In this document: positions 43,719 to 53,370 of the stretch, one piece after another | How the letters are laid out: each line of letters opens with the position of its first letter | How positions within the stretch are numbered: the stretch's first letter is position 1 | NCBI RefSeq assembly: GCF_013337185.1 | Contig: NZ_SWDE01000001.1 | Location: 744,001-808,000 of the forward strand | Reading direction: 5' to 3' | DNA: 64,000 nucleotides | Source of the DNA: Serratia proteamaculans | Lineage (GTDB): Bacteria > Pseudomonadota > Gammaproteobacteria > Enterobacterales > Enterobacteriaceae | The notes under the pieces: model-generated | Database searches by the model: none | Seen by the model: only the letters and a program-made list of their open reading frames with translations | What the model was told of the DNA's origin: nothing | Made by a program: the position numbers and the translations under genes

Positions 43719-46700
43719 ATGAGTCTACTGACATTACAGCAGGATGTTGCCATCCTTTTCTACGCCACACTGGGAAAAAAGGCAGACGACAAGGCCTTGA
43801 CCTACTTCGCCAAACAGCTTGAAAAAGGCGCCTATACCCAAAGTGAATTGGCTACCAAGTTTATTCTCTCCGAGGATGGTCAGCACCGTTACGATGACCT
43901 GAGCACCAGCCAAAAGGTGCAATACATCTATCAAAATACCAATGGTATACCACCGGATGCCACGACCCTGAACGAGTTAACCGCACAGGTTGATGCCGGT
44001 ACCCCGCTGGGCAACCTGACAACCGCTTTAATTGCCGGAACCCAAAATTATGTTGGTAACGAGGCGGCGCTTCTGGGCCAGCAACAACATCTGGAAAATA
44101 TCATCAACACCACGCTGTACCCTTCGCAAATCGAGCAACCGTCACAGGTTGACGCCGCCGCAGATGTACAAGGCATGTATTACCTGCTCGGCAGTCTGGT
44201 CAATTCCGGCGCCATCGATTACTGGAGTGGTATCCTCGATAGCGGTAAAAAAACCGCCGTTGAATTGGCCAATTATTTCGTTTCGCTCAAAGGTTACATC
44301 AGCTCACTGAACAACGAAGACTTCGTGAAGAAGATATTTTCCCAAGCTTTTGGCACCACGGCTAACAGCGCCGATTTGCAAAAATACGTCAGCGGCCTGA
44401 ACAGCCAGAGTGAAACGCGCGGCGATGTTATGATGCGCATGATGGATGACATCAGAAATGACACCAGCCACGATGTAGCCAGGCAGAACTTTGCGGCGGC
44501 AACCCATGTTTATGCCCCCGGTGAAATTCCGGCCGCAAAATATGCCGAAGTGGTCATGTCGCTTTATCTGACGGTAGCCGGTGTCTCTGCCAACGCCGCC
44601 GCGATGGATTCTTTTAGCCGCCTGCTGGCCGGTGGAAAAACTCAAGACCAACTGCTGAACACCCTGGCTAAAACCGACTTGTTCAATAATGCCGATAACT
44701 ATCAGTCCATTTATCAGAAGCTCTATGGCAGCGTCCTCGACAGTGCTTCGGCACAGGCGATCCTTCTCAAGGCCGGTAACGACAAGATCACCGCGACCTC
44801 ACTCATCATTGAAGCTTTCCGTAATGGTGAATACCCGCTCGACAGCAATGAAAAGCCGAACCCGATACGCGTCGCTGACTATCAAACTAAAATTGCCCAC
44901 TCACTGGGTTATAAGACCAGCGCAGAGCTCAGTATCGCTAATGACGGTACCCTTACCGGCACGGTAAATTCTGGCGGGGATCATTCATTGAGTCAGGCCG
45001 AGCTATTGATATTAACCCAGGTGTATCTCAATATTAATACTCCGTCTGCCGTTAACTTCACCCACTCGCCAAATTTGCAAGAAGTGGTATTGCAAGGGGA
45101 TATGCCAACCAATGACGTCACCCTCAACTCGTTAAAAAATAAATCATTCGCGTTAAGAGTTAACCTGGATGAGAGTACCTGGTTCAAAACGGCGGAAAAA
45201 ATCGCGTTTGGCACGGAAAAAGATTCCGTGTTTGTCACCGAAAAATATGACATTTCCAATGCCAGGCTCAATATAGATTTTGCAGACGGCGGTGCTGGTT
45301 TAATCTGGAGCGGCAATGGCGTTAACCAGGGTGCAAATAGCGTTAGCACCACTTTCACCGCGCAAAACCAATTCGATGCGAGTGGCACTCTTTCTGCCAA
45401 CTTTATCCTGAAAGATATTCTTCTGACCACAGGCGAAGATGGCAGCATCAGCGGTCAGATCTACACTAACATTAACCAATTCCTTTACTTCCCCACCCTT
45501 GACCTTGCCGGTTACCGTGGCACCGGTAATATTTATCTGGACGGCGAACTGGTTGCCACTGAAGGCACCCATGTTTTTGATTATGGTGTTATCAATCAAA
45601 CCGCCAGCATCTATAACGGCAGTTATGCCAATGTCGACTATCTGCGACAAGCCGATCATGCTCAAAAAAGCCCCGATGGTACCAGTTGGACCGGTGTCGA
45701 TGGTTTCGTGCTTTCCGGCTATGCCGATAATGTTCATGTTATTAATATACACATGGACAAATTGCCCCAGCTGTCAGTCACAGGCAATGCCGGAGCGCAA
45801 AGCAAACTGCACCTTGAACTGGCATCCTATAAACCCGCCGCCAGCGAATTCTGGGGAGTCAATATCGGTAACGCCGCACTGGATCATGTAGATGCCGGCA
45901 CACTCAGTTTCACCAGCCATTTCACTGGGCAGCAACCCCAAGAAATGCTAAGGATTTACTCCAGCGGTTCAAAACTTAATACCCTGGCACTGACTGGCGC
46001 CGACAGCCATATCGACACCCTGTATTTGAGCGGCGTCACCAAGTTGGAAGCCACAGTGAAAGCCGAGTTCAGTGATAGCCTGAAAAATATTATCATTGAG
46101 CCGGTTTCTGACCCATTTGGTGAAGGGATCCCACGTATTGAAGTTGTTCTGACAATGGAGAAAGGAGGCACTGGTGGCGGCACCTTTTACACACTACTCT
46201 CCTCTTTGAACAGCCACACCGCTTACGACGGCATTATCAGTGCGCTGGCGGGCGACCAAATCAATATCCAATATACCAACAGTCAGACACTGACCCTAAA
46301 AGGCAACACCACGCTGAATAATTTGGTGACGGGTAATGATCATGCCCATGACAGTAAAATCAATTTCGAACAAAGTACCGTCGACAATATGGTCACCATC
46401 AATACCCTTACCCTAACGGATACCATTACCGCAGGTAGCCCAAGCCAACAGTGGGTTTTCAACAGCAATAATGTCGGGAATATTAAGGTTTATGGCAACG
46501 TAACCAAAGACGCTGAGATTAATACACTCTTTAACTCATTGAATGTCGACGGCGAAAGTACCGCACAGGATATCTTTGCCCAGGCATTAGCGAAAATAGC
46601 CCCCGACGGCAGTGTTCTGCAGGATGTCGGCGTGGTGAAGTTCGGCACCGACGCTTATATTGTTATTGATAATAATCACAACCAGAAACTTGATGCTCAG

Positions 46701-46817
46701 GATATTATTTTCTCGCTAGGCAATAAAGATGTCTATGATATTGCCGCAAATCTTCATTACCAGGCACCCAATGTGGTGGTAAATGGTACCAACCAATACA
46801 GTGCCGAATCTATTTAA
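43719..46817 (+). CDS. S-layer-like secreted protein 1 (SlaA/RsaA type, DUF4214 repeats)
   Basis: A 1032-residue acidic protein with no Sec signal (MSLLTLQQDVAILF) and almost no cysteine, as expected for a type I secretion substrate. Residues about 10-375 contain roughly five degenerate DUF4214-like helical repeats (FYATLGKKADDKALTYFAKQ, DYWSGILDSGKK, YVSGLNSQ, FSRLLAGGKTQ, KLYGSVLDS). The remainder is beta-rich, T/S/N/G-rich, with a conserved core (INQFLYF, GTGNIY, LVATEG) and EKGGTGGG near residue 810. An EF-hand-like loop DNNHNQKLDAQD lies at 984-995, 37 residues before the C-terminal SAESI. SlaA of S. marcescens (about 1000 residues, exported by LipBCD) and Caulobacter RsaA are the nearest analogues I can name. 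Confidence 0.8.
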   Translation: MSLLTLQQDVAILFYATLGKKADDKALTYFAKQLEKGAYTQSELATKFILSEDGQHRYDDLSTSQKVQYIYQNTNGIPPDATTLNELTAQVDAGTPLGNLTTALIAGTQNYVGNEAALLGQQQHLENIINTTLYPSQIEQPSQVDAAADVQGMYYLLGSLVNSGAIDYWSGILDSGKKTAVELANYFVSLKGYISSLNNEDFVKKIFSQAFGTTANSADLQKYVSGLNSQSETRGDVMMRMMDDIRNDTSHDVARQNFAAATHVYAPGEIPAAKYAEVVMSLYLTVAGVSANAAAMDSFSRLLAGGKTQDQLLNTLAKTDLFNNADNYQSIYQKLYGSVLDSASAQAILLKAGNDKITATSLIIEAFRNGEYPLDSNEKPNPIRVADYQTKIAHSLGYKTSAELSIANDGTLTGTVNSGGDHSLSQAELLILTQVYLNINTPSAVNFTHSPNLQEVVLQGDMPTNDVTLNSLKNKSFALRVNLDESTWFKTAEKIAFGTEKDSVFVTEKYDISNARLNIDFADGGAGLIWSGNGVNQGANSVSTTFTAQNQFDASGTLSANFILKDILLTTGEDGSISGQIYTNINQFLYFPTLDLAGYRGTGNIYLDGELVATEGTHVFDYGVINQTASIYNGSYANVDYLRQADHAQKSPDGTSWTGVDGFVLSGYADNVHVINIHMDKLPQLSVTGNAGAQSKLHLELASYKPAASEFWGVNIGNAALDHVDAGTLSFTSHFTGQQPQEMLRIYSSGSKLNTLALTGADSHIDTLYLSGVTKLEATVKAEFSDSLKNIIIEPVSDPFGEGIPRIEVVLTMEKGGTGGGTFYTLLSSLNSHTAYDGIISALAGDQINIQYTNSQTLTLKGNTTLNNLVTGNDHAHDSKINFEQSTVDNMVTINTLTLTDTITAGSPSQQWVFNSNNVGNIKVYGNVTKDAEINTLFNSLNVDGESTAQDIFAQALAKIAPDGSVLQDVGVVKFGTDAYIVIDNNHNQKLDAQDIIFSLGNKDVYDIAANLHYQAPNVVVNGTNQYSAESI

Positions 46818-46830
46818 TAGGAAATTCAAA

Positions 46831-46858
46831 CGTGTGGCCCAGACAATTGGGTCGCACG
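46831..46858 (+). repeat. Intercistronic hairpin between S-layer genes 1 and 2
   Basis: GTGTGGCCCA (46832-46841) pairs with TGGGTCGCAC (46848-46857) with two wobble pairs and a six-base loop, starting 14 bases after the stop. TTGGAAAAACCAGAATT follows, also found after the next gene. Without a U tract it looks more like a stability or partial termination element than a full terminator. Confidence 0.6.
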
Positions 46859-46960
46859 CTTGGAAAAACCAGAATTTCCTTAGTCTCGGACACATTGTTT
46901 TTTCCGGATTATCAACTGTACTTAAAGCTTCTTTTTCTCTCCACACCAATGGGACATCAA

Positions 46961-49900
46961 ATGAGCTTCCTTTCATTACAGAAGGATGTGGCAATCCTTT
47001 TTTATGCCACACTCGGTAAAAAAGCAGATATCAAAACGCTGGACTTCTTCGCCAGACAGTTGGATCTGGGTCTCTATGGCAAAGACCAACTGGCCGAAAA
47101 GTTTATACAGTCGGAGGATGGGCACCAGCGTTATGATGGGTTAACCACCGCGCAAAAAATTCAATACATCTATAAAAACATCACCGGTGATGCTCCAGCC
47201 TCCAGCCTGCTGGGGACGCTGGTAGCTCAGGTCAATGCCGGGCAATCTCTGGGGCAACTCGCCAAAGATCTGGTTGGCGGAGTGAAGAGCTATACCGGCA
47301 GCGATGCCGTTCAGGTTGCGCAACAGCAGCACTTGTTCGAGGTTATCGATACTACGCTCTACCCTGCGTTGACGCCTTATCCCGCCAATGCCGACGCCGC
47401 CGCCGATATTCAGGCTATGTTTTACGTGGTCGGCAGTCTCATGGTGGCAGACGGCATTAATTATTGGAGCAGTATTCTTGCTGAAGGAAAAGCCAGCGCC
47501 AGCTATATTGCAGGTCGTTTTGTGGATACCCGCAGTGGGTTGAAAGAACTCAGCAACGAGGATTTTGTAAAAACGGTATACAAAAATACTTTTGGCGTGG
47601 ACGCTGGTGCGAGCGAAATCGCCGATTATGTCGCCGGGTTAAATAATAATACCGCCACCCGCGGCGATGTTCTTATTCGTTTGATTAACGATATTCGCAA
47701 CGATACCTCACATGATACGGCCAAACAGAACTTCCTTAATGCTACCCATGTGTATGCTGCGGGTGAACTTCCTGCGCTGCATTACCAGGAAACTGTCGCC
47801 TTGTTGTTTATGCAGTTGGCGAACAAAACTGCGCTGAATGCTGCCGGTTTGGACTATTACAGTAAAATGCTCGCTGGTGGAAAGTCCGATCTGGACCTGC
47901 TGACATTTCTAGCCAAATCGACTCACTTCCAGGGCGCAGCCGACTTTGGTACCGTTTATCGCAAGCTCTACGGCACTTCCCTCAATGACCTGCAAAAACA
48001 GGCTATTCTTCAGCAAGCGGGCAATAACCCACTGCAGGCGACTCTGAATATTATTGATACATTCCGCCATGGTGATGCACCACTGGACAGTGGCCCTCTG
48101 CCCAGCGCCAAGAGTATGGTTGACTTCGAGTATAAAATTGGCAGTGAACTGGGCTATCAGATCCGCGGTAACCTGACGCTATCGAGTACCGACGGCACCC
48201 TCAAAGGCAGTCTTAATTCAGGTGTCGAACACCAACTAAGCCATGCCGAAATTGCCCAGCTTCTGCAAATTACCCTTAACGTCAACGTCGAAGCCGCTGT
48301 CGATCTCAGCTTTGCCAAATCATTGCAGCAGATCTCTTTGCAAGGCGACTTTGCCGCCAACCAAACCACCTTAGACTCACTGAGAGGAAAAAGTGTTACG
48401 CTTTACCTCGACGATAATAACGTAACCAACGCAGCAGGCTTGATTAATTTCAACAGCAGCCTCTTAGTTGCCGATCGGCTGGATGTCGCAACAGCCCATA
48501 CACATATCAATACTGCGAGCGGTGGCGAAACCCGGATGTTATGGAAAGGCAACGCCACTCCTGGCGATGTCAATAAAGTCAGTAACGATTTCACCGCTAC
48601 GTCTACTTCCACCGGGCAATACAATAACTTCAGTGTTATTTCTGCAAACTTCATCACTAAAGATGTGTTGTTGAGCTCCGGGTCAGAGGGTGACATCAGC
48701 GGCACTATTCAAAGCAATCTGAATCAGTTCCTGCATTTCCAATATATCGATTTGGCGAATTATCGCGGTACAGCCAATATTTATCTCAATGGACAAAAGG
48801 TGGCGACCGAGGGCTCAAACCTGTTTGATGCCGGCCTGTTGAATCAAAGCGCCAGCATCTACAATAAGCTCTATTCAGGCGTCACCGACCTTACTCAGGC
48901 CGATGCGGCGCAAAAAGACAGTACTGGCGACATCTGGACCGGCTCGCTGGGGTTTAATCTTTCAGGTTTTGCCAACAATGTTCATGTCATAAACATTTCT
49001 ATGGCCACCCCCGTGAACTTACGCATAACGGACAATGCCACCAGTAAGAGCAAGCTACACCTCGAGACCCTCACCGGCAGTGAAACACCCCACTGGAACA
49101 TCGTGATAGGCAATGATAAAACGTCAACGGTGGATGGTGGCACCCTGAGCCTGACCAGTCATTCGACAGCCTTATCCGGCGAAACTTTATCTATTAACTC
49201 AGCGGAAACCTCGCATAACACCCTGACTCTCGCGGGCGGTAGCAATCATATTGAAACGATGGTGGTCTATGGTTCTACTGACCTGAACCTGACGATTAAA
49301 GCCGATTTCAGCGACTCTCTGAAAAACATCGTTATCCCTGTGCCAGAAGATCCCTGGAGCAACCCACCTATTATCAATGTAAACCTGACGCTGGAAAAAG
49401 GCGGTACCGGTGGCGGAGCCTTTTATAAGCTACTGCAATCCCTGAACGATCACAGTGCTTACAATGGACTTATTGACGAACTGTCCGGCGATCAACTCAC
49501 CATCGCCTTCACCGCCATGAACAGTTTTCAGATCCAGGGCAACACCACCCTGACCCGTGATCTGGGCGGAGATCCGTATAGTGGCGGCAATAAGATCAGT
49601 TTCGGCACTAGTTATATCGACAGTATGGTGACTATCGAAGCCCTGGAAACAAGCGATAGCATTTTCATCGGCAAGGGGGCCGGGCAATGGTTATTCGGCA
49701 GCGGTGCCAGCCAGACGATGGCCGTTTACGGCAGTGTGAGTAAGGCATCAGATGTTAATGCGCTGTTTAACTCAATCAGCGTGGAAAGTGGAGACAACGG
49801 ACAGGATATCTTTGCCAAGGCATTGGAAAAAATCACTCATGGTGCCAGCAATGGGAGTTTGGCTGAAGCTGGAGCCGTAAAACTGGGCAATAACCTGTAT

Positions 49901-50059
49901 GTGGTGATTGATAAAAACCATAATCAGCACTTCGATCAGGACGATATGGTTTTCGCTCTGGGTGATAAGGACATTTACCAGGTAGCTAATGACCTTCACT
50001 ACCAGGCACCGGCCATCGCAGTTAATGGTGCCAGCCAACACAGCGTTGAATTAGTTTGA
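46961..50059 (+). CDS. S-layer-like secreted protein 2 (SlaA/RsaA type, DUF4214 repeats)
   Basis: A 1032-residue paralogue of protein 1, identical in length. The start MSFLSLQKDVAILFYATLG is preceded by GGGA six bases upstream of the ATG at 46961; the frame itself opens at 46832. The N-terminal helical repeats are clearly diverged from proteins 1 and 3 (DFFARQLDLG, NYWSSILAEGK, DYVAGLNNNT, YYSKMLAGGKS). The C-terminal half matches protein 1 more closely (FSDSLKNIVI, EKGGTGGGAFY). The loop DKNHNQHFDQDD repeats the EF-hand-like motif, and the protein ends HSVELV, fitting a type I secretion tail. Confidence 0.8.
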   Translation: MSFLSLQKDVAILFYATLGKKADIKTLDFFARQLDLGLYGKDQLAEKFIQSEDGHQRYDGLTTAQKIQYIYKNITGDAPASSLLGTLVAQVNAGQSLGQLAKDLVGGVKSYTGSDAVQVAQQQHLFEVIDTTLYPALTPYPANADAAADIQAMFYVVGSLMVADGINYWSSILAEGKASASYIAGRFVDTRSGLKELSNEDFVKTVYKNTFGVDAGASEIADYVAGLNNNTATRGDVLIRLINDIRNDTSHDTAKQNFLNATHVYAAGELPALHYQETVALLFMQLANKTALNAAGLDYYSKMLAGGKSDLDLLTFLAKSTHFQGAADFGTVYRKLYGTSLNDLQKQAILQQAGNNPLQATLNIIDTFRHGDAPLDSGPLPSAKSMVDFEYKIGSELGYQIRGNLTLSSTDGTLKGSLNSGVEHQLSHAEIAQLLQITLNVNVEAAVDLSFAKSLQQISLQGDFAANQTTLDSLRGKSVTLYLDDNNVTNAAGLINFNSSLLVADRLDVATAHTHINTASGGETRMLWKGNATPGDVNKVSNDFTATSTSTGQYNNFSVISANFITKDVLLSSGSEGDISGTIQSNLNQFLHFQYIDLANYRGTANIYLNGQKVATEGSNLFDAGLLNQSASIYNKLYSGVTDLTQADAAQKDSTGDIWTGSLGFNLSGFANNVHVINISMATPVNLRITDNATSKSKLHLETLTGSETPHWNIVIGNDKTSTVDGGTLSLTSHSTALSGETLSINSAETSHNTLTLAGGSNHIETMVVYGSTDLNLTIKADFSDSLKNIVIPVPEDPWSNPPIINVNLTLEKGGTGGGAFYKLLQSLNDHSAYNGLIDELSGDQLTIAFTAMNSFQIQGNTTLTRDLGGDPYSGGNKISFGTSYIDSMVTIEALETSDSIFIGKGAGQWLFGSGASQTMAVYGSVSKASDVNALFNSISVESGDNGQDIFAKALEKITHGASNGSLAEAGAVKLGNNLYVVIDKNHNQHFDQDDMVFALGDKDIYQVANDLHYQAPAIAVNGASQHSVELV

Positions 50060-50067
50060 TTTAACGT

Positions 50068-50094
50068 CCAAACCTGCGGCGGCCGCAGGTTTGG
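50068..50094 (+). repeat. Perfect 13-bp hairpin between S-layer genes 2 and 3
   Basis: CCAAACCTGCGGC pairs with GCCGCAGGTTTGG around a single central G, nine bases after the stop codon. AAAACCAGAATT follows, shared with the first spacer, but there is no U tract. It probably protects the upstream message or attenuates read-through. Confidence 0.7.
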
Positions 50095-50190
50095 AAAACC
50101 AGAATTGCCTGGAGAACTATCGCCTCTCAATCGGCAATTTTGGCCCCTACTCGTTACTGGATTTTTCTTTCATAGCCACTGGGATATCTC

Positions 50191-53100
50191 ATGAGTCTAC
50201 TGACGTTACAGCAGGATGTAGCCATCCTTTTCTACGCCACACTGGGAAAAAAGGCAGACGACAAGGCCTTGGTTTATTTTGCCAAACAGCTTGAAAAAGG
50301 CACCTATACCCAAAGTGAATTGGCCACCAAGTTTATTCTTTCCGAGGATGGTCAACATCGTTACGATGGCCTGACTACCAGCCAAAAAGTGCAGTATATC
50401 TACCAAAATACCAATGGTACACCACCGGATGCCGCTACCTTGAACGCACTGACCGCGCAAGTCGATGGCGGTACCACGCTGGGCAACCTGACAAACGCTT
50501 TAATTACCGAAACCAAAAATTATGCCGGTAGTGATTCAGCCCCCTTGAGTCAGCAACAGCATCTGGAAAACGTCATCAACACCACACTGTACCCTTCGCA
50601 AATCGAACTTCCCTCCCAGATTTCCGCCGCAGAAAATGTGCAAGGCATGTATTACTTGCTTGGCAGTATGGTCAACTCTGCCGCCATCGATTACTGGAGC
50701 GGTATTTTGGATAGCGGCAAAAAAACCGCCGTTGAAATGGCCAACTATTTCGTTTCGCTCAAAGGCTACATCGGTTCACTGAACAACGAAGATTTCGTGA
50801 AGAAGATCTTTTCCCAAGCCTTTGGCACCACGGCCAACAGCACCGATTTGCAAAAATACGTTAGCGGCCTTAACAGCCAGAGTGAAACACGCGGAGACGT
50901 TATGATGCGCATGATGGACGACATCAGAAATGATACCAGCCACGAGGCGGCCAGACAGAACTTTGCGGCGGCAACCCATGTTTATGCCCCAGGTGAACTC
51001 CCGGACGCCAAATATGCCGAAGTGGTCATGTCGCTTTACCTGACTGTCGCCGGTGTCTCTGCCGATGCCGCCGCGATTGACTCGTTTAGTCGCCTGCTGG
51101 CTGGCGGCAAGACTCAAGCCGAAGTGCTCAACATCCTGGCCAAAACCGACCTGTTCCGCAACGCCGGCGACTATCAGTCCATTTATATGAAGCTCTATGG
51201 CAGCCCACTTGACGGCACCTCCGCACAGGCGATCCTGTTGAAGGCAGGCAATGACAAAGTCAAAGCCACTTCACTCATTATTGATGCTTTCCGCGAAGGG
51301 AAATACCCGCTAGATAACCATCCTGCGCCACCACCAGCCACTCTGTTACATGACTATGAAGTGAATTTAGGTGCCGCATTAGGTTATCAAAAAACCTTTA
51401 ACGGCACTTTTTCCCTTTCTGACAACGGTAAGCTGATGGCAGATATCAACGCCCGTGCTCCCCATGAAGTCACCTATGCGGAAATTGCGTCACTGACGGC
51501 ATTGAGCCAGTTAAATATCAACGCCAATCTGAATATTGCGGTGGATTTAAGTCAGGTGCCATCAATCAGCATTAACAAAATCGTACTTTCCGGTGACTTT
51601 GCCACCAGCACGACGGTTCGGGATTCATTGGGTAACAAATATGCTATTGATCTGTTGTTGACGGAAACAAACATCGCAAATGCCGATGCTACGCAGCAGT
51701 TGAAGGCGACAAACGCCACGGTTGAGAGCGGAGCAGACCTCAGTAGCGCCAAGATCAATCTTTTGTTAAACAACCAATTATATTGGGAAGGAAATAGCAT
51801 TAACGGAGGAGCCAATCATATCGGCAACAACTTCCTGGCGGAGAGAGACACCAGAGTCGACAATAATAACTCGATGATATCGGCCAATTTCATTACCAAG
51901 TCGATATACTTGACCAGCAATGATGCCGGCGGCATCGATGGCAGCATCGTAAGTAACATCAACCAATTTCTGTATTTTTCCCTTATTGATCTCACCCACT
52001 ACACTGGCACCGGCAATATTTATATGAATGGGCAACTGGTGGCCACAGAAGGTAGCAAGGTATTTGACTTTGGCGTGATTGATCAACAGGCCACTATATT
52101 TAATCAAGCCTATAACAATGTCAGTACGCTGTTGCAGGCCGACAGAGCCAAAGTGCTGGATGGTAATTATACCGGCTCCCAAGGTGCAATCATTTCCGCC
52201 TATTCCGGTGAGTTGTCCCTGATTAACATGACCAATACTTACCTGCAGATCAATGGCGACTTGACCCACCAAAGCCGCATCCATGTGTATGACTCGTTGC
52301 AAAGCGGCAAAACATTTAACCTTGCCTTGACGGAAGCCGCGACTGAAGTGCCCTATCTCGACATGGGGACTTTCAGCCTGACGTCAACACATAAAGATAC
52401 GCTGGACATCTCCATGAAACACGCGTCTACCCATGCAGTAGAACGTGCATTAACGCTGAGCGGAGGAGATAACCACATTTCCACCCTGGAGCTCTCGGGC
52501 CTGACGACCGGCCCGGATATGCTGCTGAACCTGACAATCAAATCAGATTTCGGCGATAACCTGCAAACGATTACCGGTATTGATGCCTCGATGGGGCCAG
52601 TATTTTCGCAGATAGATCTCAACCTGGTATCGGAAAAAAGCGGCACCGGCGGTGGGGGTTTCTACAAAACACTTAACGCACTCGCTAACAAAAGTGATTT
52701 TAGCCATATTATCGACACACTGGCGGGTAACCAACTCAGCGTTAAAAATACCGGTTTGACAGTGCATTCGGCCAGCGTTAAAGGCAACACCACCCTGGAT
52801 ACAACACAAAAGCTGACCTTTAGCGACAGTACTATCGATAGCATGGTCACCTTGAATACCGGCTACCAGAACAGCGTCATTACCGCCGGTGATGTCGGTA
52901 ATCAATGGATTTTCTCCAAGACCGGTGACAAAACCGCTACGCTGTACGGCAGCGCCACCACGGCCACTGAGCTCAAAAACGTCTTTACCGGCCTGACGGC
53001 AAGCGACAACGCTCAGGATCTGTTCTCACAGGTGTTGGCTAAAATGACCAATGGAACCAGCACCAATAACCTGTCTGAAGTCGGCTTGCTTAAGCTGGAT

Positions 53101-53280
53101 AAATCGGTTTATGTCATTGTGGACAACAACCACAACCAGACGTTTGATGCCGATGACCTGGTGTTCTCGATCGGTAATCAGGATCCGTACCTGGCCGCCG
53201 TTTCCCTGCACTACCAGGCACCGGCGATCACCGTCAACGGTGCAGCGGCAACAACGCATCTGGTGGAGGAAATGGCCTGA
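50191..53280 (+). CDS. S-layer-like secreted protein 3 (SlaA/RsaA type, DUF4214 repeats)
   Basis: A 1029-residue paralogue. The first ~375 residues are nearly identical to protein 1 at protein and DNA level, including the same start MSLLTLQQDVAILFYATLG and EDFVKKIFSQAFGTTAN. Beyond that it diverges from both others, except for core motifs INQFLYF, GTGNIY, LVATEG and EKSGTGGGGFY. The EF-hand-like loop DNNHNQTFDADD occurs near the C terminus, which ends HLVEEMA. GGGA lies before the ATG. A strong terminator follows, so the three genes probably form one transcription unit. Confidence 0.8.
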   Translation: MSLLTLQQDVAILFYATLGKKADDKALVYFAKQLEKGTYTQSELATKFILSEDGQHRYDGLTTSQKVQYIYQNTNGTPPDAATLNALTAQVDGGTTLGNLTNALITETKNYAGSDSAPLSQQQHLENVINTTLYPSQIELPSQISAAENVQGMYYLLGSMVNSAAIDYWSGILDSGKKTAVEMANYFVSLKGYIGSLNNEDFVKKIFSQAFGTTANSTDLQKYVSGLNSQSETRGDVMMRMMDDIRNDTSHEAARQNFAAATHVYAPGELPDAKYAEVVMSLYLTVAGVSADAAAIDSFSRLLAGGKTQAEVLNILAKTDLFRNAGDYQSIYMKLYGSPLDGTSAQAILLKAGNDKVKATSLIIDAFREGKYPLDNHPAPPPATLLHDYEVNLGAALGYQKTFNGTFSLSDNGKLMADINARAPHEVTYAEIASLTALSQLNINANLNIAVDLSQVPSISINKIVLSGDFATSTTVRDSLGNKYAIDLLLTETNIANADATQQLKATNATVESGADLSSAKINLLLNNQLYWEGNSINGGANHIGNNFLAERDTRVDNNNSMISANFITKSIYLTSNDAGGIDGSIVSNINQFLYFSLIDLTHYTGTGNIYMNGQLVATEGSKVFDFGVIDQQATIFNQAYNNVSTLLQADRAKVLDGNYTGSQGAIISAYSGELSLINMTNTYLQINGDLTHQSRIHVYDSLQSGKTFNLALTEAATEVPYLDMGTFSLTSTHKDTLDISMKHASTHAVERALTLSGGDNHISTLELSGLTTGPDMLLNLTIKSDFGDNLQTITGIDASMGPVFSQIDLNLVSEKSGTGGGGFYKTLNALANKSDFSHIIDTLAGNQLSVKNTGLTVHSASVKGNTTLDTTQKLTFSDSTIDSMVTLNTGYQNSVITAGDVGNQWIFSKTGDKTATLYGSATTATELKNVFTGLTASDNAQDLFSQVLAKMTNGTSTNNLSEVGLLKLDKSVYVIVDNNHNQTFDADDLVFSIGNQDPYLAAVSLHYQAPAITVNGAAATTHLVEEMA

Positions 53281-53320
53281 AAACTGATTAGCTAACCCGT
53301 ATCAGCCCTCACTGAAAATT

Positions 53321-53352
53321 AAAAAGCCCGGAGGTTATCCCCCGGGCTTTTT
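53321..53352. terminator. Bidirectional terminator between S-layer gene 3 and tyrS
   Basis: AAAAAGCCCGG (53321-53331) pairs with CCGGGCTTTTT (53342-53352) around a ten-base loop. It ends the S-layer unit on the plus strand and tyrS on the minus strand. Confidence 0.9.
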
Positions 53353-53370
53353 CCATTCAGACAGACGCGT

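Noticed and set aside
46832-46960. Upstream extension of S-layer gene 2
   Set aside because: The first 43 codons cover the intercistronic hairpin and have no counterpart in the paralogues; the ATG at 46961 matches their starts.
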